Below, piece after piece: positions 1 to 7,265 of a DNA stretch of 16,778 nt; positions within the stretch are counted from its first letter, which is position 1, and each line of letters opens with the position of its first letter. Both the position numbers and the translations under genes were made by a program. Origin of the DNA: Candidatus Thalassarchaeaceae archaeon (GTDB lineage: Archaea > Thermoplasmatota > Poseidoniia > Poseidoniales > Thalassarchaeaceae). The DNA lies in contig DUJH01000049.1 of the NCBI GenBank assembly GCA_013329905.1, positions 31,828-48,605 on the forward strand. Direction: 5' to 3'. The notes beneath the pieces were generated by a model. The model was not told where the DNA came from, made no database searches, and was given only the letters and a program-made list of their open reading frames with translations.

Positions 1-312
1 CGAGATAATTTCGGAGCCTTCGAGACCTCTGGATACCGCATTCTCGGTGTATCGAAGGATTCGGCTAAGTCACATGCGAAGTTCATCGAGAAGCAGGGAT
101 TGAATTTCGACTTGATTGTCGATAAGGAAACTGACCTGCATCAGAAGTTCGGCGTATGGCGTGAGAAGATGAATTATGGCAAGACGTACATGGGTGTGAG
201 CCGTTCCACATTCGTGATTGATACCGACGGCAGACTCTCTTGGGTTGGCTACAATGTCCGCGCGAAGGGCCACGTCGAGAGGTTGATGCGCGAACTCGGA
301 GTAGCGGATTGA
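1..312 (+). CDS. bcp: Peroxiredoxin, PrxQ/Bcp type (3' part only)
   Basis: The reading frame is open from base 1 to a TGA at 310-312, so only the C-terminal 103 residues are present. They match the second half of PrxQ/Bcp thiol peroxidases: an opening RDNF..F, then GVSKDS, SHAKF, a FDLIVDKE strand, KFGVW, a YGKTYMG loop, SRSTFVID with the conserved Arg, and a closing GHVERLM helix. Family members reduce hydrogen peroxide and organic peroxides in the cytoplasm using thioredoxin-like donors. The peroxidatic Cys lies in the N-terminal half, outside the window, so activity cannot be judged. The next gene starts 1 nt after the stop on the same strand, so the two are probably co-transcribed. The family call is firm; the exact subtype is less so. 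Confidence 0.9.
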   Translation, partial: RDNFGAFETSGYRILGVSKDSAKSHAKFIEKQGLNFDLIVDKETDLHQKFGVWREKMNYGKTYMGVSRSTFVIDTDGRLSWVGYNVRAKGHVERLMRELGVAD

Positions 313-313
313 G

Positions 314-1144
314 ATGGACATCGATGAACGGCGCCGGGTTGTCGCAACCTACCTACGCCGTTGTGTGATTTATTCCGATTCTTCGATTGAACGTAAGCGC
401 GCGCGAGGCGAGGATGAAACTGAACTCGCGCGCTGGCAAGCTTTCCGCGAATTCACCGCCTATTCGGCTGGCGAAATCGAATCGGGTGTGCTAGATTCCT
501 GGTTGACCGACGAGGAGGGGGAAGGTCCTCCACCGCCTTCGATTGGTTCCGGGTCATTCTCACTCGATCTATCTTCGATGACCTATCATGATCGCCGAGG
601 GTGGTTAGCAGCTCTTCTAATGCCGCGCCCAGTGGTTCTTGTCGCAACGGTATCTGCCACAGGCGTCCAGAACATTTCCCCTATGTCTTCGGTTAATGTG
701 GTCTCTAACTCGCCTCCTCTACTCACCATGTCATTATCAGTAGATATTGAGGGTAGACCACGAGACACTTTGGAGAATCTAAGAAATGGTGGAATTGGTT
801 CACAGTGTACCGTCTTCGTATTGAATGCAGACCACGATTCTGCGTTAGCTGTCGATGCGACGGCGAGACCATTACTTCCTGATGAATCGGAATGGGATTT
901 GCTTCCTGACACAGCGCCAAACCTAACAGGCGCACTGGCCGCTATCCACTGCGAATTAGCTGAACTCCACCCTCTACCAGCCGGTGCAAAGGGGTCTCTA
1001 GCAATTCTACAAATTTCATCCATCGATGTGCCAGAGGGATTGCGGTCGGATGCGGTGCCTCAAACTCTTTTCCAGATAGGATTCGATTCAGTAGGTCCTG
1101 CACCCAATCCTACAGATTGGCGATTCGGACTCAGCAATCACTGA
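314..1144 (+). CDS. Flavin-reductase-like split-barrel protein with an extra N-terminal helical domain
   Basis: This 276-residue protein has two parts. Residues 1-65 are charged and helical (MDIDERRRVV, then ARWQAFREFTAYSAGEIESG, then a W) and I do not recognise them. A Pro/Gly linker at about 66-80 follows. Residues 88-260 resemble the flavin reductase-like FMN-binding split barrel: RPVVLVATVSATG, then NISPMSSVNVVSNSPPLL, then a DTLENL helix and a TVFVLN strand. Relatives bind FMN and act as NAD(P)H:flavin reductases or flavoredoxins, so a cytosolic redox role is likely, but no substrate can be read. The ATG at 314 lies 1 nt after the peroxiredoxin stop, suggesting a shared oxidative-stress or redox operon. 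The last 7 bp overlap the end of the convergent SepF-like gene. Confidence 0.8.
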   Translation: MDIDERRRVVATYLRRCVIYSDSSIERKRARGEDETELARWQAFREFTAYSAGEIESGVLDSWLTDEEGEGPPPPSIGSGSFSLDLSSMTYHDRRGWLAALLMPRPVVLVATVSATGVQNISPMSSVNVVSNSPPLLTMSLSVDIEGRPRDTLENLRNGGIGSQCTVFVLNADHDSALAVDATARPLLPDESEWDLLPDTAPNLTGALAAIHCELAELHPLPAGAKGSLAILQISSIDVPEGLRSDAVPQTLFQIGFDSVGPAPNPTDWRFGLSNH

Positions 1145-1614
1145 GAATCGCCATTACCAAGCTGACCCCACTTGGCCATTCCAAGCAGATGTTTTTCTGT
1201 ATCAACACGCATATTCCTGCCAGCAATCATCAGTAAGGTATCCGATTCGTTGAGCGCAAAGACTGGAAGTCCTGTTTGCTGACCGAGTCCTTGGATTCGA
1301 TTTCTGCAGACTTCCTGCTGACTCGGCATGTGCGTCAATGATCCGAGGTCGGCGATCACTAAATCTCCGTGACCGAGCCTCGACTGAAGTCCATTGAGAT
1401 TCAATCGATGAAGGTCATCCGGCTTGATGTAATGGACAAAGCGATCGGCGGGAGATGCCATCTTGTGAGTTCTTTCAGTCCAGATATCTTTGCCTAAATC
1501 GTGGAATGTGTCGTTGTTCTGTGGGCCGGGATCTGCCGAGCGCGGGGCTCTTCTCACTTGCTCGGCCGACTTGGAAGGGTCGGGTAAGCCGAGTAATCTG
1601 AAGAGATTGACCAC
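1138..1614 (-). CDS. sepF: SepF-like cell division protein
   Basis: This 158-residue protein starts at GTG (1614-1612). An in-frame stop at 1635-1633 rules out a much longer form. The N-terminus, MVNLFRLLGL, is a short amphipathic helix like the membrane-targeting helix of SepF. A variable linker follows to about residue 75. The SepF core then begins: FVHYIKPDDLHRL, a basic-Gly turn before DLVIADLGSL, a long helix, and the strands PVFALNESDTLLMIAG and MRVDT. Archaeal SepF anchors FtsZ to the membrane during division; no ftsZ is in the window. The gene follows the large surface-protein gene on the same strand, 85 bp downstream. Its stop codon is embedded in the end of the opposite-strand flavin gene. 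The assignment rests on fold pattern and motif order, not on a database search. Confidence 0.75.
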   Translation of the reverse strand: MVNLFRLLGLPDPSKSAEQVRRAPRSADPGPQNNDTFHDLGKDIWTERTHKMASPADRFVHYIKPDDLHRLNLNGLQSRLGHGDLVIADLGSLTHMPSQQEVCRNRIQGLGQQTGLPVFALNESDTLLMIAGRNMRVDTEKHLLGMAKWGQLGNGDSQ

Positions 1615-1699
1615 GAAGGTTGCATCGACCCATCAGCCATGAGTGCTTCCCTTCATCCGCTCGCATGACGGCGATTACTGGATGTGGTATTCCGAGCGG

Positions 1700-4600
1700 T
1701 CATTCCTCTTCTGAGGATGTTTCGTCTTCATCAAGGAGTTCGCTCAGAACCTCATTGTCCAAGGTATCTGCTACACGAGCTTGCTCATACACTTCATCGA
1801 GTTCAGTCAGTTGGAGCACAGGTGAATCCTCAGGTTCAGTTACCTCAGTAGTTTCTTCCACCTCGGCTGTTTTCTCTTCCGGGATTTGAGCCAATTCCCC
1901 CTCTTCATCACGGTCCTGTTCCGTTACTCGCCGTCTATCTTCGTCTTCGCTGAAAGGGTCAAACTGAGGGTCATCGAAGGCGTCATCCATCGAAACTTTC
2001 CTTCCTCGGCGAGCCTCAGGTGGCGCTTCTATGAGATCTTCTGGCTTGCGCATTTGCATGTAGGCAAATCCTCCACCGCCTGCAAGAACCAAGATGATCA
2101 GTATGATGAAAATAGGTGAACTGACGAGATCTGTGAAGCTGAATGGTGCTTCTTCAATCATGAGCGTAATCGACACAGAGTCTACGAGAGTTTCGTCGGA
2201 TACTGTCAGTTTCACCGAACGAGTTCCGTGTGAATCGGTCTTCCATTCTAACCAAATTCCTACATGATCTATGTCGTTCGAAGGATTCCCATCTCCATCG
2301 CTGTCGACGGATGTGTCAAGATCCCAATTGTAAATCATGTTCTCAAGGTCAAAGGCTGAGTCAGTCGTCATATTGGCACTGAGAATAATCACATCGCCTT
2401 CGGTAGGCTTCTGATTACTAACGCTCAAGTGAGCAGACGGTTTGACATTGTTCACCGATATTGGAATCTCGACCGAGGCGCGCTCACCATCGTCATCCAT
2501 CGTGTGGAATACCAAACTGGAAGGAGCGGTCTGAGCATCTGGCCAAGACCCTACGAAGATGGTACCTTCCAAGTCGCAGTCATCGTTTGCCTCGCCTTCA
2601 CCATCGGAGTTTTCTTCTGGATCGAGATCGAAGCAATTCTGCAGAGTGTCAATGTCTCCAGTCGTATCCCAAACACTTGCGGAGATTGAAATCTCACTAT
2701 CTTCAGCAACTGGTAGTGGGTTGCTAATCGGGTCGATTTCCGGAGCGAGATTGACTATTTCGATAGCGATAGTCAGTGTCTCAGAGTTCGCTCCGTCGTC
2801 ATCAGTTACGATCAAAGTAGCGAGGTGAAGGCCAGCGGTCGTGTACATATGCTCGATAGTTGAGTGTTGACCAACGCTCTGGTGTTGAATCTCAGGGTGG
2901 TCCTCGGCATCAGGAGACCAGAGGTGAATCAGACTGTCGATATCATTCTCTGAATCTTCAGCTGAGCCTCTGAATTCGATGCTATCACCCTCCTCAGCGA
3001 AGTAAACTCCTCTCGAATCCGGTGTCATCCTAGTCATGCCGTTCCATAATTCAGCAGTCGGATTTGAAGGTGCGATATTGGTGACCTCGATAGTGACACT
3101 CTCGGTCACCGTCGCACCATCGTCATCCATTCCGATGACTTCGACGGTGTATTCTCCTTCGACCGTCGGAGTGATGGTGCAGCGTGCGCTGACACTGCTT
3201 CCCTCTTCGCAAGCGGTTTGCCATGCGATGTCGACAGGCGAGAAAGGATTCTGTGAATCCATATCCTCTCGGTGGGTGACTTCTAAGGTCACCGAGGAGA
3301 GCACTGGAATCGAATAAGAGGAAGCGTCGACGATAATCTCTGGAGGTCTATTCAGCACCGTGATGATCTCTTCGACAGTGTCCGAATCGCTTTCTTCATC
3401 AGTAATTGTCAATCGAACGAGGAATTCTCCATCATCCTCCCAATCCACTTCGTAAACGCAATCGTCTTCGGTGTGGGTTTCCATCGAGCCACTATCAGTT
3501 TCAACTTCGAAGACGCATGTAATCGAACCGCCATCTGGGTCGATTGAGTAGAGTCCGTTGAGTATCGCATTCTCATAAGTCTGTACAGGTGAATTCACTG
3601 TCAGACTTGCCGTTGGCAACCTGCCGATGAAGAGAATGAATGAGCCCTCGTTATTACTACGGTTTCCATCATTCGTGATGGCACCGGCCTCATCGACGAT
3701 GAAGGAAACGGCTGCATCACCGACCGGTTGAGAAGCCGGAACAGTCCAATCTATTTCGACGCGCTGTTCAGAAAGACTCTCCAAAGCAGGAACAGCGCTC
3801 GTCGAACTCGTTCCATCAGGACCAGTCACACGTATGTTAGTAGAAGGGGAAGTCATGATCCCTCTGTTCAAAACCGGCACACTGAACGTCAGTACATCGC
3901 CGGGAATAGCCGCGAATCCAATGATTGAATTCAAGCTCACAGTCCTGTTGTCCCGAGTTCGTTCTACGGTCACACCGGCAGCATTGGCAATCAAGTCTAC
4001 AGCGTGAACATTCTCATCGGTGATGATTGTCGATACTCCAATCTGCGGACTAGAACCACTGATCCAAGCAATGATTCCGTGAGATCCATACTCGCTACCG
4101 CCCTCAGAGGTGTCAGCGGAGTTGCCGCTATTGAGATCGGCGACGAACTGGCCATTGGAATCGGTAGTGAAAGTCCTGACATCCTCGTCGATCTCATACC
4201 TTAATTCAACATCCTGATCTGTAACAGCGTTACCTGAGTTATCGGTGACAGTCACAGTCGTGTTCATGTCCAAGTCGAGAGGAGAGAGTTGGAATTCAAT
4301 ATCGACGTCGAGAGTTCGAGTGCGCGTCATCTCCTGATACCAGTTCAATTCATGAGTTGCGATGAAGCCGATGCTCTCTGCTGTCGAGCTCTTGATATCG
4401 TTGCGGATAGCCGGGCAGTACCACTTGTATCCGGTCTCATCTCCATCAGAATTGTAGGTTGTGATATTGTATGATTGGCCACATCCTCCGTAACTTACCC
4501 CTGAACTTCCTCGTGCGACTACCTCCCAGGTAGTCGAGTTGGTAGTGCTGGTATCGTCGGGAATGTCGACGTAATCGCTGGAGCCGCTGTAACTGGTGTC

Positions 4601-5242
4601 CTGCGAGTACGTCGTCTCCCAAGATTCACCGACGCTGATTGGGAAATCGTAGCCCTCGAGGGCTGGATCATATTCGTTAGTGACTACAAGATCAGCGACG
4701 TGGATGGTATATGTCCAAAACCAAATTTGGTAGTCGAAATCAATGTCGATTGTTGCTTCCTGTTGAATCGTTGCTAAATCTGAGACGCGGATTATTTCTA
4801 TTGTGTCAATCTCGATTATGAGGTCGCCGTCGTAGCCAGCGAGATTGACGTCTGTGGCTTCGTATTCTCCATCGGATTCAACCTTGTAGACAAGGGTTGA
4901 GACTCCCTCGACAGTCAGGTCGTAGATGTCAGTGACTCTTGAATCGAGAGTTCCGTCGAGGGTTTCGACGTTAGTGTCGACGCCGCTTTCATCGACGAAA
5001 TCACGGACATCTAGGAATCCATCGTAATTCCATCGGTCTCCAATTCGCCAGTCGGGGGTGTCGATCAGGCTCGATCCAGAATTGTGATTTGTGTGCCGAG
5101 AATCGGTCTCGTCGACCAATCCAATGGCAGGGTCGGCGGGTCCAAACAGACCTATCGCCGGAGTAAGAATCAGCATTAATACAACAATGAAACCATTCAA
5201 TCGCAGGTCAGACACGTCTCTGTGCAGACTACGTCTGCACAT
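1700..5242 (-). CDS. Large secreted, membrane-anchored PKD-repeat surface protein with an acidic cytoplasmic tail
   Basis: Start chosen at ATG 5242; a GTG at 5251 would add 3 residues and is directly preceded by an in-frame stop. The protein is 1180 residues. A positively charged N-terminus and a hydrophobic stretch at about 18-31 form a signal peptide. Residues 40-320 form a beta-rich domain with WRIGDRWNYDG near its start. A CARDB-like module (about 427-542, SVPVLNRG) precedes roughly five PKD/Ig-like repeats (about 543-630, 632-722, 727-832, 833-932, 935-1029), recognised by recurring Asp-rich TDDDG and MDDDG turns and PxAxL-type openings. A DSDGDGNPSNDID loop near 980-992 resembles Ca-binding repeats. 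One membrane helix (about 1043-1063) is followed by a 117-residue cytoplasmic tail very rich in Glu/Asp. No enzyme domain is visible; adhesion or an envelope role is inferred. Confidence 0.85.
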   Translation of the reverse strand: MCRRSLHRDVSDLRLNGFIVVLMLILTPAIGLFGPADPAIGLVDETDSRHTNHNSGSSLIDTPDWRIGDRWNYDGFLDVRDFVDESGVDTNVETLDGTLDSRVTDIYDLTVEGVSTLVYKVESDGEYEATDVNLAGYDGDLIIEIDTIEIIRVSDLATIQQEATIDIDFDYQIWFWTYTIHVADLVVTNEYDPALEGYDFPISVGESWETTYSQDTSYSGSSDYVDIPDDTSTTNSTTWEVVARGSSGVSYGGCGQSYNITTYNSDGDETGYKWYCPAIRNDIKSSTAESIGFIATHELNWYQEMTRTRTLDVDIEFQLSPLDLDMNTTVTVTDNSGNAVTDQDVELRYEIDEDVRTFTTDSNGQFVADLNSGNSADTSEGGSEYGSHGIIAWISGSSPQIGVSTIITDENVHAVDLIANAAGVTVERTRDNRTVSLNSIIGFAAIPGDVLTFSVPVLNRGIMTSPSTNIRVTGPDGTSSTSAVPALESLSEQRVEIDWTVPASQPVGDAAVSFIVDEAGAITNDGNRSNNEGSFILFIGRLPTASLTVNSPVQTYENAILNGLYSIDPDGGSITCVFEVETDSGSMETHTEDDCVYEVDWEDDGEFLVRLTITDEESDSDTVEEIITVLNRPPEIIVDASSYSIPVLSSVTLEVTHREDMDSQNPFSPVDIAWQTACEEGSSVSARCTITPTVEGEYTVEVIGMDDDGATVTESVTIEVTNIAPSNPTAELWNGMTRMTPDSRGVYFAEEGDSIEFRGSAEDSENDIDSLIHLWSPDAEDHPEIQHQSVGQHSTIEHMYTTAGLHLATLIVTDDDGANSETLTIAIEIVNLAPEIDPISNPLPVAEDSEISISASVWDTTGDIDTLQNCFDLDPEENSDGEGEANDDCDLEGTIFVGSWPDAQTAPSSLVFHTMDDDGERASVEIPISVNNVKPSAHLSVSNQKPTEGDVIILSANMTTDSAFDLENMIYNWDLDTSVDSDGDGNPSNDIDHVGIWLEWKTDSHGTRSVKLTVSDETLVDSVSITLMIEEAPFSFTDLVSSPIFIILIILVLAGGGGFAYMQMRKPEDLIEAPPEARRGRKVSMDDAFDDPQFDPFSEDEDRRRVTEQDRDEEGELAQIPEEKTAEVEETTEVTEPEDSPVLQLTELDEVYEQARVADTLDNEVLSELLDEDETSSEEE

Positions 5243-5268
5243 GAATCTCACTCAGACGCGTAATTCCC

Positions 5269-5274
5269 GTAAAA
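5269..5274 (-). promoter_or_regulatory. Possible TATA-like element of the PKD surface-protein gene
   Basis: On the minus strand the sequence reads GGTTTTACGG, a T-rich TATA-like hexamer centred about 29 nt upstream of the ATG at 5242 and only 20 nt upstream of the GTG at 5251. A start site 25-26 nt downstream would fall just before the ATG. This mildly favours the ATG as the translation start and a very short leader. The match to the archaeal box is weak. Confidence 0.3.
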
Positions 5275-5352
5275 CCGACAATTTCTCTCTGGCAGAGGTC
5301 TCCTGAATCAATATCCAGCCTCAATCGGCAGGCTTTCATCAGATTGTTCTAA

Positions 5353-6066
5353 TCAGAGAAGGTCGGCCAATTCGTCCTGAATGAACTGGACTGCTTCGAG
5401 GATCTCGGACTTGTCACGAGCTCCTGTGATAACCATCTTGCCCGAACCGAAAATCAGACAGACGACTTTGGGATAGTCGAGCCGGTAAATGAGTCCAGGG
5501 AATTGCTCTGGCTCGTACTCAACCTTGTCAAATGGTAGGTGGAAAGTGAGGTTATTCAGGTTGAGCCGGCGCGGCATTGCTGCCAACGGCTCACCCTCAC
5601 GAATACCACGAATGCGTGAATCTTCCTCTTCTTTTTCCTCGTCGGTAGCGGCGCGGATGCCACCCTCGATATCGATAACACTTGTGTGGTTATCGTCCAT
5701 ACGAGCGGTTCCGTCGTATTCCTCGGGGTAAAACAGAGCATAGGTCGCAACCATGTTTTGGACTTCGATCTCTACGTCGTCAAGTTCCCAGGTCTCAATG
5801 CCGGCCTTGCGCAGATCACCGATCATGCGCTCGATTCCGGTGTGGATGTTGTCCTTGTTCTTGCCACCAGTGCACACGGCACGCCCGGAGCGGAACATGA
5901 GGATCGCGAGTTTTGGGTCTACCACACGGTAGACGACACCAGGGAATTGTTCTGGCTCGTATTCGCAGTTCAGCTGGATGGCAATGTCAGGTAGGTCAAG
6001 TTCCTCCGCCACACGGGTGGAGGCGACCACGTTGACGACAGTTAGTCGTTCCTCGTCGCTCTTCAT
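5353..6066 (-). CDS. tbp: TATA-binding protein with an insert in the second repeat
   Basis: This is the archaeal general transcription factor that binds and bends promoter DNA and recruits TFB and RNA polymerase. The start at ATG 6066 (237 aa) is preferred over GTG 6078 because a TATA box lies about 26 nt upstream of the ATG. Two pseudo-symmetric repeats are clear. Repeat 1 (about 6-92) has VVNVVAS, YEPEQFPGVVYR and LMFRSGRAVCTGG. Repeat 2 (about 97-237) has VQNMVAT, YEPEQFPGLIYR and LIFGSGKMVITGA. The four DNA-intercalating Phe positions are kept (F41, F58, F189, F206). Archaeal TBPs are usually about 180-190 residues. The extra length is a roughly 55-residue acidic segment at about 112-166, between the first strand and first helix of repeat 2. 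It lies between mevalonate kinase and the PKD surface protein on the same strand. Confidence 0.95.
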   Translation of the reverse strand: MKSDEERLTVVNVVASTRVAEELDLPDIAIQLNCEYEPEQFPGVVYRVVDPKLAILMFRSGRAVCTGGKNKDNIHTGIERMIGDLRKAGIETWELDDVEIEVQNMVATYALFYPEEYDGTARMDDNHTSVIDIEGGIRAATDEEKEEEDSRIRGIREGEPLAAMPRRLNLNNLTFHLPFDKVEYEPEQFPGLIYRLDYPKVVCLIFGSGKMVITGARDKSEILEAVQFIQDELADLL

Positions 6067-6088
6067 AGGGCCGCGCACTTATGAATCA

Positions 6089-6096
6089 CTTTTAAA
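6089..6096 (-). promoter_or_regulatory. TATA box of the TATA-binding protein gene
   Basis: The minus strand reads TTCTTTAAAAGTG, a good archaeal TATA box. Its centre is about 26 nt from the A of ATG 6066, so the transcript is predicted to be leaderless and to begin at that ATG. This excludes the upstream GTG at 6078 as the start. Confidence 0.65.
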
Positions 6097-6114
6097 GAAT
6101 TGTCGTGAATCCCA

Positions 6115-6149
6115 AGCCACTGATGCTGAATAATAGAGGCTCAGTGGCT
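6115..6149. terminator. 9-bp inverted repeat between mevalonate kinase and TBP
   Basis: AGCCACTGA (6115-6123) and TCAGTGGCT (6141-6149) are perfect reverse complements separated by 17 nt. The dyad lies just after the mevalonate kinase stop (6154) and about 19 bp upstream of the TBP TATA box. It could end mevalonate kinase transcription or act as an operator for TBP. There is no strong T-tract directly after it on the minus strand, so the terminator call is tentative. Confidence 0.35.
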
Positions 6150-6153
6150 CGTT

Positions 6154-7125
6154 TCAAGCGAGGATACGTACACCTTCGGCTCCGAGTCGAGATATCAGAG
6201 GTGTCCCTCCGGCCACCTCTATCGCCTCTGCGACACGCTGTGGCTCATCGGTCAAAGCGACCATGCAGCCGCCCCCGCCTGCACCAGTGAGTTTGGCTCC
6301 TAGCGAGTGTGGGCGTACCGCTTCCACCAGCGCGTCGAGATCTGGGCTGCTGACCTCAAGGTTCTGCAATCTTTCGTGGCAGGCATCCATCGCCATACCG
6401 ACTGCCTCGAGATTTCCAGCACTCAGCGCGGTCAATCCGGCCTGTGTAATTCGAGCGATTGCTTCCATGTCCGCATGCTTAGAAGGGTCCCGCTCGAGCA
6501 AACGAGCCACACCCGCCACCATCTCTCCAGTTGGAGAACCGATGCCGGTGAAGCCGAGGACCAGCCAAGCATCGATTTCAGGTGGCAGATTTACCTTGCA
6601 AATCGACCATTTCCTCTCGCCCTCAGGCGTAACCAGACTAGCATCAAAAACATGTTCAGCCCCATCAACGATCTCGTCTGAAACGACAACACAACCTCCC
6701 AGTGCGCTGGTCGCGGTATCAGTTGGACTTGCCCGACCAGCCTGAGCCTTTACCTCAGCCGCATGACCGATCCGAGCCAGTTGAACAGAATCGATTTCAT
6801 CATCCGGCTGCGTCAAACACTGAACCGCAGCTCCCATCGCATTCGATAAGGCAGCCGAAGATCCAAGCCCTGCCGCTGAGAATAACCCACTACTAATCTC
6901 CATTTTCAGAGGCACACCATCATACCCAAACACCTCATTCAATATGTACGAAATATGCGGGTGACGATGTGCTTCAAAGGCCATTCCCTCGATTGTCCAA
7001 GAGTCCGATTCGGTCAATTCAACTTCAACGCCTGAATCGATGGCCACAGCCACCGCCGGATGTCCATAGACAACCGCATGCTCACCGAACAAGATGCACT
7101 TGCCGGGGGCGAATGCCCTGACCAT
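6154..7125 (-). CDS. mvk: Mevalonate kinase
   Basis: This GHMP-family kinase phosphorylates mevalonate at the 5-hydroxyl using ATP, an early step of the mevalonate route to archaeal isoprenoid lipids. Start chosen at ATG 7125 (323 aa); TTG 7131 would add 2 residues. All three GHMP motifs are visible. Motif 1 at about 5-21 is APGKCILFGEHAVVYG. Motif 2, the ATP loop, is SAAGLGSSAA within about 80-92. Motif 3 at about 278-287 is KLTGAGGGGC. The catalytic Asp is predicted to be D136 in ASPTDTATSALGG, the form common in archaeal mevalonate kinases. The length is normal for the family. The gene is divergent from the FadF/EMO-like gene (140 bp between them) and upstream of tbp, which has its own promoter. 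No clear TATA box was found for mvk. Confidence 0.93.
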   Translation of the reverse strand: MVRAFAPGKCILFGEHAVVYGHPAVAVAIDSGVEVELTESDSWTIEGMAFEAHRHPHISYILNEVFGYDGVPLKMEISSGLFSAAGLGSSAALSNAMGAAVQCLTQPDDEIDSVQLARIGHAAEVKAQAGRASPTDTATSALGGCVVVSDEIVDGAEHVFDASLVTPEGERKWSICKVNLPPEIDAWLVLGFTGIGSPTGEMVAGVARLLERDPSKHADMEAIARITQAGLTALSAGNLEAVGMAMDACHERLQNLEVSSPDLDALVEAVRPHSLGAKLTGAGGGGCMVALTDEPQRVAEAIEVAGGTPLISRLGAEGVRILA

Positions 7126-7188
7126 GAACAAGGGTGAGGGTGTGGGGACATGAGCATTTGGGATGAGTCGTAGTGAGGTAGTGAAGAG

Positions 7189-7195
7189 TTAGAAA
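7189..7195 (+). promoter_or_regulatory. Weak TATA-like element upstream of the FadF/EMO-like gene
   Basis: TTAGAAA is the most AT-rich stretch on this strand in the mvk to FadF-like intergenic region. A start site about 25 nt downstream (about 7217) would give a leader of roughly 48 nt that contains two hairpins and the ribosome binding site. The match to the archaeal box is poor. Confidence 0.25.
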
Positions 7196-7221
7196 GGAGC
7201 GGTTGATTGAAGGCCCGGGCA

Positions 7222-7260
7222 CTCCTGCAAGGAGCGTTCAGGCCGTTGCCTGAAGGTGAT
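7222..7260 (+). promoter_or_regulatory. 5' leader with two hairpins running into a strong Shine-Dalgarno
   Basis: Hairpin 1 is CTCCT (7222-7226) pairing with AGGAG (7230-7234) around a 3-nt loop. Hairpin 2 is TTCAGGC (7237-7243) pairing with GCCTGAA (7248-7254) around CGTT. The last base of hairpin 2 is the first base of AGGTGAT (7254-7260), a near-perfect complement of the archaeal 16S 3' end, placed 5 nt before ATG 7266. This leadered start differs from the leaderless starts elsewhere in the window. Folding could mask or expose the ribosome binding site; that role is inferred. Confidence 0.5.
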
Positions 7261-7265
7261 TAGAG

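Noticed and set aside
586..1023. 145-residue minus-strand frame inside the flavin-reductase-like gene
   Set aside because: The opposite strand carries conserved split-barrel motifs; this translation is low-complexity and unrecognised.
1475..1666. 63-residue minus-strand frame starting at ATG 1666, with a weak AATACC about 25 nt upstream
   Set aside because: It overlaps the SepF-like gene in another frame and its sequence resembles no domain. The TATA-like match may instead serve the SepF-like gene.
6066..6078. GTG 6078 as the start of TBP
   Set aside because: The TATA box at 6089-6096 predicts a transcript starting at ATG 6066, which would exclude the GTG.
6263..6745. 160-residue plus-strand frame antisense to mevalonate kinase
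   Set aside because: Mevalonate kinase has all three GHMP motifs; the antisense frame is Ser/Pro/Ala-rich, as expected for a shadow.
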